Notes under the pieces: model-generated
Told to the model about the DNA's origin: nothing
Seen by the model: only the letters and a program-made list of their open reading frames with translations
Databases searched by the model: none
In this document: piece by piece, positions 36,846 through 45,253 of the stretch
Numbering within the stretch: the stretch's first letter is position 1
How the letters are laid out: the number at the start of each line of letters is the position of its first letter
Source of the DNA: Pseudomonadota bacterium
GTDB taxonomy: Bacteria; Pseudomonadota; Gammaproteobacteria; Burkholderiales; Ga0077523
NCBI GenBank assembly: GCA_963205165.1
Contig: CAUJJX010000021.1
Location: forward strand, 1 to 45,418
Direction: 5' to 3'
Length of the DNA: 45,418 nt
Position numbers and translations under genes: made by a program

Positions 36846-38051
36846 ATGCCCGCCGTCAGCCAGCGTGCCCTCGATCTCGGCACCGAGAACGCGTTCGTCG
36901 TCCTCGCCGAGGTCAACAGCCTCATCCGCCAGGGCCGCGACATCATCTCCTTCTGCATCGGGCAGCCGGATTTCCCGACGCCGGTGCACATCCAGGATGC
37001 CGCCGTGAAGGCGATCCGCGACGGCAAGCACGGCTACACGCCGTCGGCCGGCATCGCGGAGCTGCGCGAGGCGATCGTCCGCGACGTGAAGCGCACGCGC
37101 GGGCTCGACGTCGACGCGAACGATGTCGTCGTCGCCGCGGGCGCGAAGCCCTTCATCGGCTACTCCGTGCTCTCGACGACCGACTACGGCGCCGGCCACG
37201 AGGTGATCGTCCCGAACCCGGGCTTCCCGATCTACGACTCGCAGATCCGGGCGAACGGCGCCGTGCCGGTCCCGCTGCACCTGCGCGAGTCGCGCGGCTT
37301 CAACTTCGATCCGCAGGAACTGGCCGACCGCATCACGCCGAAGACGCGCCTGCTGATCCTGAATTCGCCGCACAACCCGACCGGCGGGATCATCCCGCGG
37401 GCGCAGATGGAGGCCATCGCCGAGGTCCTGCGCAAGCACGAGCACGTGTGGGTGTTCGCCGACGAGATCTACGGCCGCCTCGTTTACGACGGCGAGTTCA
37501 TGTCGATCGCGACGCTGCCCGGCATGCTGGAGCGGACCATCATCTCCGACGGCTGCTCGAAGACGTGGGCGATGACGGGCTGGCGCATCGGCTACGCCGT
37601 GAACAAGCGGCTCGCGCCGTTCTTCACGACGTGGATCACCAACACGGAATCGTGCGCTTCGCAGATCAGCCAGTGGGCCGCGGTGCAGGCATTCGACGGT
37701 CCGCAGGACGACGCGAAGATGATGCGCGACTCCTTCCTGTCACGTCGCGACCTGATCGTGAAGCTGCTGAACGATGTCCCGGGCGTGACGTGCCAGAGCC
37801 CCGGCGGCGCGTTCTACGCATGGCCGAACATCACCGAGGCCTGCCGCATGATCGGCGCCGCGGACTCCGAGGAATTCCGCAAGCGCCTGCTGCTCGAGGC
37901 CGGTGTCGCGGTGCTCGCCGACATCCACTTCGGTCCGCGGGTGCCGGGCGAAGGCCAGCACATCCGCTTCAGCTACGCGGCGTCGAACGAGGCCATCGAG
38001 CAGGGTGTGGCGCGGATGGCGGACTTCATCCGGAAGAACACGAAGGTGTGA
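36846..38051 (+). CDS. PLP-dependent class I aminotransferase
   Basis: 401 residues. AAT-I fold: FCIGQPDFPTP, GYTPSAGIAELREAI, VPNPGFPIYDSQI, ILNSPHNPTGG, VFADEIYGRLVYDG, the PLP Lys239 in SDGCSKTWAMTGWRIGY, and the substrate Arg in HIRFSYAASN. It is close to aspartate/alanine aminotransferases; the amino donor cannot be fixed from sequence. Preceded by a structured leader with a terminator, so expression is probably attenuated. Followed by its own terminator at 38101. Confidence 0.93.
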   Translation: MPAVSQRALDLGTENAFVVLAEVNSLIRQGRDIISFCIGQPDFPTPVHIQDAAVKAIRDGKHGYTPSAGIAELREAIVRDVKRTRGLDVDANDVVVAAGAKPFIGYSVLSTTDYGAGHEVIVPNPGFPIYDSQIRANGAVPVPLHLRESRGFNFDPQELADRITPKTRLLILNSPHNPTGGIIPRAQMEAIAEVLRKHEHVWVFADEIYGRLVYDGEFMSIATLPGMLERTIISDGCSKTWAMTGWRIGYAVNKRLAPFFTTWITNTESCASQISQWAAVQAFDGPQDDAKMMRDSFLSRRDLIVKLLNDVPGVTCQSPGGAFYAWPNITEACRMIGAADSEEFRKRLLLEAGVAVLADIHFGPRVPGEGQHIRFSYAASNEAIEQGVARMADFIRKNTKV

Positions 38052-38100
38052 TGTGACGCCGTCCGCATGGGTGCGGGCGGCTTCGAAGGCAGGATCAGCG

Positions 38101-38136
38101 GAACGCCGGCGCCGGACAGCGCCGGCGTTCTCGTTT
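38101..38136 (+). terminator. Intrinsic terminator
   Basis: A perfect 12-bp stem GAACGCCGGCGC / GCGCCGGCGTTC with loop CGGACA, followed by TCGTTT, lies 50 bp after the aminotransferase stop. Confidence 0.8.
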
Positions 38137-38253
38137 CAGCGGCGACGCACCGTCCGTCCGGCGAACGCGTGGTCCGCGCACATCGCCGTCCGCGGCTGGG
38201 CGGTCCCCGCGCTTCGCGGTAGTCTCCGGCCGATCCGGGTGGTGGAGAAACGC

Positions 38254-38700
38254 ATGGGCGGTTGGCGGGGGATGGGCGTGCTGGCGACGGCGGTCGTGCT
38301 GCTCGCGGGTTGCGGTGCACGCTGGCCGTGGGCATCGGAGGCGGGCGAGACCCGGCTCGAGGGCACGAAGTGGCAGTGGGTCGCGGGCGGCAGCGGCGGT
38401 GCCCCGCGGACGATCGAGCAGCCGGTGCGCTACACGATCGAGTTCCTGTCCGAGTACCGGCTCGACGTCCGTGCGGACTGCAACAGCGCCGCGGGACCCT
38501 GGCGCACGCACGATTCGGCCGTGATGCTGGGTCCGTTCGTGGTGTCCCGGAAAGCCTGCCCGGCGGCGTCGCTGGGCACCGAGTTCCTTGCGAACCTCGA
38601 GGCGGCGCGCGGCTGGTCGGTGCGCGATGGCGCGCTGTTCCTGGAACTGCCCGAACGTCGCGGCGATCTCCGGTTCGCGCCGGTCGTGGCGAAGCCCTGA
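38254..38700 (+). CDS. META/HslJ-like lipoprotein
   Basis: 148 residues. A type II signal (MGVLATAVVLLAGCG) has a lipobox LLAGC, so lipidation and outer membrane anchoring are expected. The mature part resembles the META domain (LEGTKWQWVAGG … YTIEFLSEYRLDVRADCNSAAGPW … MLGPFVVSRKACP … ARGWSVRDGALFLEL), with the conserved W and D/N-rich segment. HslJ-type proteins are linked to novobiocin and heat-shock responses. GGTGGAGAAA precedes ATG 38254. Confidence 0.82.
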   Translation: MGGWRGMGVLATAVVLLAGCGARWPWASEAGETRLEGTKWQWVAGGSGGAPRTIEQPVRYTIEFLSEYRLDVRADCNSAAGPWRTHDSAVMLGPFVVSRKACPAASLGTEFLANLEAARGWSVRDGALFLELPERRGDLRFAPVVAKP

Positions 38701-38746
38701 TCCGCGGGCTGTCGACGCGACCACGCAGTCGTCGACGGATGCCGCG

Positions 38747-38995
38747 TCAGATGCAGGGCGCGTAACCGGCGTCTTCCGGACCCGGGTCGGGCACCTTCCG
38801 CTTCCGGGCGAGGGTCTCGCAGCGCTCGCACCAGCGACCCTCGATCGCGGAATCCACGCCCCAGAACATCGGCTGGATCTGCGTCGGGATCACGGTCGTG
38901 CCGCAGAGCGAGGTCGTCGGTACCTCGGCGGACGCGTAGTGAAACTCGAATCCCTCCTGGAGGGATCGCTGGCTGATGATGAGTTCGTCGTTCAC
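38747..38995 (-). CDS. Small CxxC protein of unknown function
   Basis: 82 residues from GTG 38995 (VNDELIISQRSLQEGFEFHY), with AGGAATC upstream. The body contains an isolated Cys (SLCGTTV), a CxxC (RWCERCETLARKRKVP) and a final APCI, which together may form a zinc ribbon. I do not recognise the family. It lies 67 bp after the TraR/DksA-type gene on the same strand and may be in its operon. Confidence 0.55.
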   Translation of the reverse strand: MNDELIISQRSLQEGFEFHYASAEVPTTSLCGTTVIPTQIQPMFWGVDSAIEGRWCERCETLARKRKVPDPGPEDAGYAPCI

Positions 38996-39062
38996 GGTCG
39001 ATGATTCCTGGTGGTGTCCGGTGTCCGGGCGGTTTGCGTTCGCGACCGCACGGACAGCGGAA

Positions 39063-39449
39063 TCACGCGCGCGCCCCGCCCGGGTGCGTGGCGTCGTGCT
39101 CGCGGCGCGTCTGGCACGCCACGCAGCAGCGTGCGGCCGGCGCCACCCTGAGACGTTCGACGGGAATGTCGGTTCCGCAGTCGGCGCATTCGCCGTAGCT
39201 GCCGTCGTCGAGGCGCTCGACCGCGGCATCGATCTCGCGGTACTCGAACACGTGCCGGTCGAGGCGCACGGCCTCGAGGTCCGACAGCAGGTGCGCGAAC
39301 GATTCGTCGCCGGCGTCGTGCACCCGGTTGGCGAGTTCGATCGATTGCTCGTCGCCGCTCGCGGCGAGTTCGTCGCGGATCTCGGCGGCGACTTCGCGAC
39401 GGCGGCGCAGCAACAGGGCGCGCATCTCGGCTGACTGCTCGTTGGTCAT
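39063..39449 (-). CDS. TraR/DksA-family zinc-finger protein
   Basis: 128 residues. N-terminal helical hairpin (MRALLLRRRREVAAEIRDEL … ESFAHLLSDLEAVRLDRHVFEYREIDAAVERLDDGSYGECADCG) and C4 zinc site CADC…CCVAC. DksA acts in the RNA polymerase secondary channel and augments ppGpp; its tip motif DxxDxA here reads DAGDES, with Ser for the last Ala. The protein is shorter than DksA (~150), so it is a paralogue or TraR/YbiI-like member. AGGGAGTCCAG precedes the ATG. Confidence 0.88.
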   Translation of the reverse strand: MTNEQSAEMRALLLRRRREVAAEIRDELAASGDEQSIELANRVHDAGDESFAHLLSDLEAVRLDRHVFEYREIDAAVERLDDGSYGECADCGTDIPVERLRVAPAARCCVACQTRREHDATHPGGARA

Positions 39450-39633
39450 CTGGACTCCCTGGTGAATGGTTGATTGCAGTCTAGGCCACACGATGTCCGC
39501 GTGCCTGATCTGCGTCAACGGGGTCGGGCAGCCCTCGCGGCTCCGTCGTCCGCGCCCATCCGCGCCGTGACGGCACCCCGTCCGCGCGTGCATCATCGGG
39601 TCTTTGCCGACCGAGCCCCACAGGAGTTCCCAG

Positions 39634-40146
39634 ATGCGTCTGATCACACTGCTCGCCGCGATTCCTGCAATAGCGACCCTGTGCGTCGCGCCGGCGAGCG
39701 CCAGGGACCTCCGCGATTTCGTCCCGCAGGATGCACCCAACTGCGCCGTGACGGCGCCACCGGCGGACGCCGGTTTCGCGATGGGGCCCGGCGGGAATGC
39801 GTTCCTGGTGCATCCGCGCAACGCGGGCATTGCGGCCGGATACACTGGCTGCAAGATGCTGTGGGCCGCGCAGGGCGAGACGAAGACCGTCCGCTTCGTC
39901 AGCCTCTACTTCAAGCAGGGCAAGCTCGCGGTGGCCGTCGCGCACGACGGGCGCAGCGCCGACGGCGCCGTCGTCGGCGTGTGCACCTTCCCCGGTGGCA
40001 AGTCGCTGCTGCCGACCGGTGCCGCCGCCGACCGCGCGTGCGCCGGTGTCCCGAAGGAGTACTACACGATGCTGCGCACCCCGACGCTCCCGCGCGAGTG
40101 CCTGACGAATCCGCGGGCCAAGGTCTGCTCGGCCCGTCCCGCCTGA
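39634..40146 (+). CDS. Small exported protein of unknown function
   Basis: 170 residues. Signal peptide MRLITLLAAIPAIATLCVAPASA, then a soluble Cys-containing region (NCAVTAPPADAGFAMGPGG, GYTGCKMLW, VGVCTFPGGK, RACAGVPKEYY, PRECLTNPRAKVC) whose cysteines suggest disulfides and periplasmic location. I do not recognise the family. CACAGGAGTTCCC before ATG 39634 is a good ribosome site. The stop overlaps the pseudouridine synthase ATG (TGATG). Confidence 0.75.
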   Translation: MRLITLLAAIPAIATLCVAPASARDLRDFVPQDAPNCAVTAPPADAGFAMGPGGNAFLVHPRNAGIAAGYTGCKMLWAAQGETKTVRFVSLYFKQGKLAVAVAHDGRSADGAVVGVCTFPGGKSLLPTGAAADRACAGVPKEYYTMLRTPTLPRECLTNPRAKVCSARPA

Positions 40147-40886
40147 TGGCCATGGAAGAGAAGATCCGCCTCTCGAAGCTCATGGCCGAGCAGGGCCTCT
40201 GCTCGCGTCGCGAGGCCGATACCTACATCGAGCGCGGCTGGGTCTCGGTCGACGGTGTGGTCGTCTCCGAGCTGGGCACGCGCATCCTGCCGACCCAGAA
40301 GATCACGCTGGCCCGCGCTGCGCAGGCCAAGCAGCAGGACCGCGTGACGATCATGATCAACAAGCCGATGGGCTACGTCTCGGCGCAGCCCGAGGGCGAC
40401 TACAAGTCGGCCGCGAGCCTCATCCATGCGCACACGCACTGGGCCGGCGACACCTCCGAACGCGAGTTCAGCCCGGCGCACCTGATGGGCCTCGCGCCCG
40501 CGGGCCGGCTCGACATCGATTCGACGGGCCTGCTCGTCCTCACGCAGGACGGCCGGATCGCCCGCCAGCTGGTCGGCGACGACTCCGAGGTCGAGAAGGA
40601 ATACCTCGTCCGCGTGCGCGGCCAGATGCGCGACCGCGGACTCCAGCTGCTCAATCACGGCCTGTCGCTCGACGACAAGCCGCTCAAGCCGGCGCGCGTC
40701 GTCTGGCAGAACCAGGACCAGCTGCGCTTCGTGCTGCGCGAGGGGCGCAAGCGGCAGATCCGCCGCATGTGCGAACTCGTGGGCCTCGAGGTGACGGGGC
40801 TGAAGCGCGTGCGCATCGGTCGCGTCACGCTCGGCGACCTGCCGGGCGGGCAATGGCGATACATGAAACCCGAGGAGAAGTTCTGA
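40146..40886 (+). CDS. RsuA/RluB-family pseudouridine synthase
   Basis: 246 residues. An S4 RNA-binding domain (IRLSKLMAEQGLCSRREADTYIERGWVSVDGVVVSELGTRI) is followed by the synthase domain with catalytic Asp123 in GRLDIDSTGLLVLTQDG, KEYLVRVRG and the EGRKRQIRRMCELVGLEVTGLKRVRIG signature. It isomerises a uridine in rRNA; motif layout is closest to the RluB/RluF group, but the exact site is not readable. Starts in the previous stop (TGATG) and is followed 31 bp later by another S4 protein, a small RNA-binding gene pair. Confidence 0.93.
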   Translation: MAMEEKIRLSKLMAEQGLCSRREADTYIERGWVSVDGVVVSELGTRILPTQKITLARAAQAKQQDRVTIMINKPMGYVSAQPEGDYKSAASLIHAHTHWAGDTSEREFSPAHLMGLAPAGRLDIDSTGLLVLTQDGRIARQLVGDDSEVEKEYLVRVRGQMRDRGLQLLNHGLSLDDKPLKPARVVWQNQDQLRFVLREGRKRQIRRMCELVGLEVTGLKRVRIGRVTLGDLPGGQWRYMKPEEKF

Positions 40887-40917
40887 TGCGGCAGTCCCCC
40901 GAGCAGTGTGGTGCCCG

Positions 40918-41166
40918 ATGACCATCGAATTCGTGATCCGCGGCGACTACATCCAGCTCGACCAGCTCCTGAAGGCGACCGGTCTCGTGCCTTCCGGCGG
41001 CGAGGCCCATGCCGCGACGACAGCCGGCGCCGTGTCGGTCGACGGCCAGGTCGAGACCCGCAAGCGCGCGAAGCTGCGCGCCGGCCAGCGCGTGCACTTC
41101 GGGACCGACGAGGTCCTGCTGCTGCCGTCGCCGCTGCAATCGGAACTGCCGCCCTCGATCGTCTGA
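40918..41166 (+). CDS. S4-domain RNA-binding protein (YbcJ-like)
   Basis: 82 residues, consisting of a single S4-like fold: IEFVIRGDYIQLDQLLKATGLVPSGGEAHAATTAGAVSVDGQVETRKRAKLRAGQRVHF. The family (YbcJ) binds RNA, and a role in ribosome or tRNA biology is assumed. It lies between the pseudouridine synthase and an SDR gene on the same strand. Confidence 0.88.
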   Translation: MTIEFVIRGDYIQLDQLLKATGLVPSGGEAHAATTAGAVSVDGQVETRKRAKLRAGQRVHFGTDEVLLLPSPLQSELPPSIV

Positions 41167-41231
41167 CCGGCGTTCGCCAAGCCTTCACCCGGCGGCCGGT
41201 GCAGGCGGCCGCCAATCCACGGAGAACCTCC

Positions 41232-41981
41232 ATGCGGATGCAGGACAAGGTCGCGCTCGTCACCGGCGGTGCCTTCGGGATGGGCGAGGCGACGGTGCGA
41301 GTGCTCGCGCGCGAGGGCGCGAAGGTCGTCATCGCCGACATCCTCGACGCCGAAGGGGCTGCGGTCGCGGCATCGATCACGGATGCCGGCGGCGATGCGA
41401 TGTTCGTGCACCTCGACGTGTCCGACGAGGCGCAGTGGATCGCCGCGATCGCCGCGGTCGTCGCCCGCCACGGCCGCCTCGACGTGCTCGTGAACAACGC
41501 CGGCATCGCCGGCTCGGTGCCCGATGTCCTCGACACCGGTCTCTTCGACCGGCTGATGGCTGTCAACGCCCGCGGCACCTTCCTCGGCCTGAAGCACGGC
41601 GTGCAGCAGATGCAGAAGAACGGCGGCGGCGCGATCGTGAACCTCTCGTCGATCTCCGGGCTCGTCGGGCAGCCCATGATTCACATGGGCTACAACGCAT
41701 CCAAGGCGGCGGTCCACCTGATGACGAAATCGGCGGCCGTACAGTTCGCGAAGGACGCCATCCGCGTGAACTCCGTGCATCCGGGCTTCATGCCGCCGAT
41801 GCGCACGTCGAAGTCGACGGCCGACCCCGCAACCCGCGAGAAGCTGCTGGCGAACGTGCCGATGCGGCGGTCCGGCCGGGTGGAGGAGGTCGCGAACGCC
41901 GTGCTGTTCCTCGCGTCCGACGAAGCGTCGTACATCACCGGCGCCGAGCTGCTCGTCGACGGCGGCTTCACGGCGGCCTGA
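41232..41981 (+). CDS. SDR-family oxidoreductase
   Basis: 249 residues (an in-frame ATG at 41238 is also possible). TGGAFGMGEA cofactor motif, acidic end of strand 2 (VIADILDAEG; Asp suggests NAD preference), LVNNAGIAGS, NLSSISGLVG and catalytic YNASK; ends VDGGFTAA. Resembles 3-alpha/20-beta-hydroxysteroid and related dehydrogenases. GGAGAACCTCC precedes the ATG. Possibly co-transcribed with the S4 gene 65 bp upstream. Confidence 0.92.
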   Translation: MRMQDKVALVTGGAFGMGEATVRVLAREGAKVVIADILDAEGAAVAASITDAGGDAMFVHLDVSDEAQWIAAIAAVVARHGRLDVLVNNAGIAGSVPDVLDTGLFDRLMAVNARGTFLGLKHGVQQMQKNGGGAIVNLSSISGLVGQPMIHMGYNASKAAVHLMTKSAAVQFAKDAIRVNSVHPGFMPPMRTSKSTADPATREKLLANVPMRRSGRVEEVANAVLFLASDEASYITGAELLVDGGFTAA

Positions 41982-42307
41982 CCGCGGGCCGGGGCGGGGA
42001 CGCCTCCTCCGGTGCGTGCCGTCCGGCGCCCGCGACGACGGCATCGCCGAGCCGTCGTCCGCCGCAGCCCGGCCATTCGCGAATAGAATGCGCGCCTCGC
42101 CGGGCCGGCGGGGTCTCCGGAATCCACCGACAACCGCACCGCCCGCCGCCGCGATCCGCGAACTTCCCGCGCTGGCGAATGCCTCTCGCGGCAGTCCCGC
42201 AGGCGATCGCCGCGACGCGGCGTCCCCGGTCCGGCGCCGTCTCCCCGTGCCGATGCACGCACCCTCCGCGACGCGCAGCCGGCACGTTTCGACATCGACA
42301 GGCAGTC
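41982..42307. other. Intergenic region before parE
   Basis: 326 bp with no repeat or clear gene. A TAGAAT at 42083-42088 may be a -10 box for parE, with no convincing -35. The parE ATG has no strong Shine-Dalgarno. Confidence 0.45.
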
Positions 42308-44299
42308 ATGGCAAAGAAAGACAACGCGTACACCGCTGAAGACATCGAGATCCTCGAGGACCTCGCGCCCATCCTGCACCGCCCGGGGATGTACACCGAC
42401 CCGGTGAATCCGAACCACGCGCTCGTCGAGATCATCGACAACGCGGCGGACGAGGGACTCGCGGGGTTCGCGAAGGGCGTCACGGTCACGCTCCACGAGG
42501 ACGGCTCGGCCGAGGTCCAGGACGACGGACGCGGCATCCCGGTGGACATCCACCCGGTGAAGAAGGTGCCGGCGGTGCAGGTCATCTTCACGACGCTCCA
42601 CTCGGGCGGCAAGTTCCGGAAGACCGACCGCGATGCCGTCTACCGCATTGCCGGCGGCCTGCACGGCGTCGGCGTGTGCGTGAGCAACGCGCTGTCGACG
42701 CGGCTCGAGGTCGACGTGAAGCGCGACGGCGCGAAGTGGCGCGTCGTGTTCGGCGACAACGGCAAGCTCCAGGAGCCGCTCGTCCAGACGGGCACGTGCG
42801 GTCCGCGCGAGAGCGGCACGCGCATCCGCTTCTGGCCCGATCCGCGGTACTTCGATTCGCCGAAGATCGTCGCGTCGGATCTCGCGTTCCTGATGCGCGC
42901 GAAGGCGATGCTGCTGCCCGGCGTGAAGTTCACGCTGAACATCGAGAAGGGCGGCCGCTTCGAGACGACGACGTGGCACTTTCCCGACGGCATCAAGGGC
43001 TACTTCGCGACGGCCGTCGGCGTGAACGAACCGGTCGCCAGCAGCTTCTTCGGCGAACGCTACGTGACGGCGCAGTCGGAGTCCGACAGCTTCGCGGAAG
43101 GCGAGGGCGCGCTGTGGGCCGTCGCATGGACGCCCGAGGGCGAGCTCGTCACCGAGTCGTACGTGAACATGATCCCGACGCGCCACGGCGGCACGCACGT
43201 GTCCGGCCTGCGCGAGGGGGCGTACCAGGCGATCAAGAACTTCATCGACCTCCACGCGATGGGGCAGCGCGGCCTGAAGGTCGTGCCGGAAGACGTCTGG
43301 TCGCGCGCGAACTACGTGCTGTCCGTGAAGATGCTCGACCCGCAGTTCAAGGGTCAGGTGAAGAACGAGCTGATCTCGCGCGACGCCGTGAAGCTCACGG
43401 CGCAGATGGTGCGCGACCCGTTCGAGCTGTGGCTGAACGAGCACGTCGACGAGGGAAAGAAGATCGCGGAGCTGGTGCTGCGCCAGGCGCTCACCCGGAC
43501 GCGCGCCGCGCAGAAGGTCGAGCGCCGCAAGAGTTCCGGCGTCGCGGTGCTGCCCGGCAAGCTGACCGACTGCGCGTCGGACGACCCGGATCGCAACGAG
43601 CTGTTCATCGTCGAGGGCGACTCCGCCGGCGGATCGGCGAAGCAGGCGCGCGACAAGGAATTCCAGGCCGTCCTGCCGTTGAAGGGGAAACCCAAGAACA
43701 CGTGGCAGGATTCCCCCGACACGCTCTACGCGAACAAGGAGATCGAGGCCATCGCGCTCGCCATCGGCGTCGATCACCACAAGCGCACCGACACGCCCGA
43801 TCTCTCGGGCCTGCGCTATCGCAAGATCATCGTGCTCGCCGACGCGGACGTCGACGGCGCGCACATCCAGGTCCTGCTGCTCACGCTGTTCTTCCGCCAC
43901 TTCCCGAAGCTGATCGAGAACGGCAACGTCTACGTCGCGCAGCCGCCGCTCTTCCGGATCGACGTGCCGGCGCACGGCAAGAACAAGCCGGCCCGCAAGC
44001 TCTACGCGCTCGACAAGCAGGAACTCGCGAGCCTGGAAGACAAGCTCCGCGACGAAGGCGTCAAGGACGGCGCGTGGGCCGTGAGCCGTTTCAAGGGCCT
44101 CGGCGAGATGAGCCCCGAGCAGCTGTGGGAAACGACGCTCAACCCGGACACGCGACGCATGCTGCCGGTGCTCGTGGAAGACGGTCAGCTCGAGGTGACC
44201 GGTACCGTCTTCGACATGATGATGGCCCGCGAGAACGCGTCGCAGCGGCGCGAGTGGATGGAGACGTACGGGAATCTGGTGGACGCGGATATTTCTTGA
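42308..44299 (+). CDS. parE: DNA topoisomerase IV subunit B (ParE)
   Basis: 663 residues. GHKL ATPase: ALVEIIDNAADEGLAG, DDGRGIPVDIHPVKK, FTTLHSGGKF, GGLHGVGVCVSNALS. Then the transducer (IPTRHGGTHVSGLREG) and the Toprim domain (VEGDSAGGSAKQARDKEFQAVLPLKGKPKN, LADADVDGAHIQVLLLTLFFR), ending with the FKGLGEMSPEQLWETTLNP tail. The length and the lack of the long GyrB Toprim insertion, together with HADADVDG-type wording, mark it as ParE rather than GyrB. With ParC it decatenates replicated chromosomes. Confidence 0.96.
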   Translation: MAKKDNAYTAEDIEILEDLAPILHRPGMYTDPVNPNHALVEIIDNAADEGLAGFAKGVTVTLHEDGSAEVQDDGRGIPVDIHPVKKVPAVQVIFTTLHSGGKFRKTDRDAVYRIAGGLHGVGVCVSNALSTRLEVDVKRDGAKWRVVFGDNGKLQEPLVQTGTCGPRESGTRIRFWPDPRYFDSPKIVASDLAFLMRAKAMLLPGVKFTLNIEKGGRFETTTWHFPDGIKGYFATAVGVNEPVASSFFGERYVTAQSESDSFAEGEGALWAVAWTPEGELVTESYVNMIPTRHGGTHVSGLREGAYQAIKNFIDLHAMGQRGLKVVPEDVWSRANYVLSVKMLDPQFKGQVKNELISRDAVKLTAQMVRDPFELWLNEHVDEGKKIAELVLRQALTRTRAAQKVERRKSSGVAVLPGKLTDCASDDPDRNELFIVEGDSAGGSAKQARDKEFQAVLPLKGKPKNTWQDSPDTLYANKEIEAIALAIGVDHHKRTDTPDLSGLRYRKIIVLADADVDGAHIQVLLLTLFFRHFPKLIENGNVYVAQPPLFRIDVPAHGKNKPARKLYALDKQELASLEDKLRDEGVKDGAWAVSRFKGLGEMSPEQLWETTLNPDTRRMLPVLVEDGQLEVTGTVFDMMMARENASQRREWMETYGNLVDADIS

Positions 44300-44303
44300 A
44301 GGC

Positions 44304-44370
44304 AGGCGTTAGGCGATAGGCGTTAGGCCTTAGGCGTCAGGCGTCAGGCGTCAGGCGTCAGGCGTCAGGC
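44304..44370. repeat. Heptamer tandem repeat (AGGCGTY)n
   Basis: Nine 7-bp units plus AGGC: AGGCGTT, AGGCGAT, AGGCGTT, AGGCCTT, then five AGGCGTC. On the other strand these read YRACGCC, matching the CAACGCC array at 61-141, and the REP-like composite again adjoins the same end. It lies 5 bp after the parE stop. Confidence 0.92.
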
Positions 44371-44386
44371 AAAGGAAAGGCAGTGC

Positions 44387-44480
44387 GTAGGTCGGATTAG
44401 CGGCGCAGCCGCGTAATCCGACGCGGACGGTTGTGCGGGCGAGGGCTTCGGATTACGCGCTGCGCGCTGATCCGACCTGC
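44387..44480. repeat. REP-like composite element
   Basis: GTAGGTCGGATTAG start, hairpins at 44391-44422 and 44448-44476, and the conserved spacer ACGGTTGTGCGGGCGAGGGC in the same orientation as at 10.5 kb. Confidence 0.88.
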
Positions 44481-44509
44481 GCGAACGAACGACCGATGTG
44501 ACATCGGGC

Positions 44510-44551
44510 ATCCCTCGCCCGCTTGCGGGAGAGGGACCGAGGGAGAGGGGA
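44510..44551. repeat. GAGAGGG palindromic repeat, inverted copy
   Basis: Same orientation as the 18747 copy (CCCTCGCCCGC-TT-GCGGGAGAGGG…), here with no nuclease gene beside it. Confidence 0.82.
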
Positions 44552-44591
44552 GGTAGATGGCGCGGTCGCCGGCGGTGATGTACGCGACGGC

Positions 44592-44636
44592 TGGCCCTCT
44601 CCCCCGACCCCTCTCCCGCGAGCGGGCGAGGGGAGC
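44592..44636. repeat. GAGAGGG palindromic repeat, forward copy
   Basis: Same orientation as the 18532 copy. It forms an inverted pair with 44510-44551, separated by 40 bp, so the pair could fold into one long hairpin in RNA before the DUF3859 gene. Confidence 0.82.
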
Positions 44637-44751
44637 GCTTGCCGCCGATCCACCACGGAGGAGCGCGCCGCACGCCGGCACGAACGAACGCACGACCGAC
44701 CGCGAACGCGCGCATCGCGATGAACAGGCAACACGGACGAGGAACACTTCG

Positions 44752-45246
44752 ATGAAACGACTGGCGACGACCCTGCTGGCTCTGGCCATCCCCGCATTCG
44801 CGACCACCGCCGCGCACGCCGCGCCGATGGTCCGCATCCTCGAGTACGGCATCTTCGCGACGGATGCGTCCGAGGAAGCCGAGGCGAAGAGCGGGCCGCT
44901 CGCGCGCTATCCGCTCGTGAAGCGCACCCGCAGGATTCCGGTGGCCGTCGGCGTGCGGTTCGGGTTCTGCGCCGAGATCACGGGACTGCCGGAGTTCGAG
45001 GGCAAGTACACGCTGACCGAGATCGTCCGCCATCCGGTCATGACGCTGCCGAACGGCACCGAGTCCGCCGGCTGGAACGTGCCGCGCATGGTGAAGGTCG
45101 TCGACGGCCGCGCCGTGCTGTGCGGCGGACATTTCCTGCGCGCCGGGCACGAACTCGTGCCGGGCAAGTGGCGCTTCACGATCAGCGACAGCGACGCTGA
45201 TCTCATCGACGAGAAATTCGAGGCCGTCCGCGCGACGGCCCGCTGA
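44752..45246 (+). CDS. DUF3859 exported protein
   Basis: 164 residues. Signal peptide MKRLATTLLALAIPAFATTAAHAAP, then a beta-rich domain matching DUF3859 (VRILEYGIFATD … KRTRRIPVAVGVRFGFCAEITGLPEFEGKYTLTEIVRHPVMTLPNG … GGHFLRAGHELVPGKWRFTISDSDADLIDEKFEAV). Periplasmic, function unknown. ATG 44752 follows GACGAGGAACACTTC. It is separated from parE by a repeat island. Confidence 0.85.
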   Translation: MKRLATTLLALAIPAFATTAAHAAPMVRILEYGIFATDASEEAEAKSGPLARYPLVKRTRRIPVAVGVRFGFCAEITGLPEFEGKYTLTEIVRHPVMTLPNGTESAGWNVPRMVKVVDGRAVLCGGHFLRAGHELVPGKWRFTISDSDADLIDEKFEAVRATAR

Positions 45247-45253
45247 GCATCCA

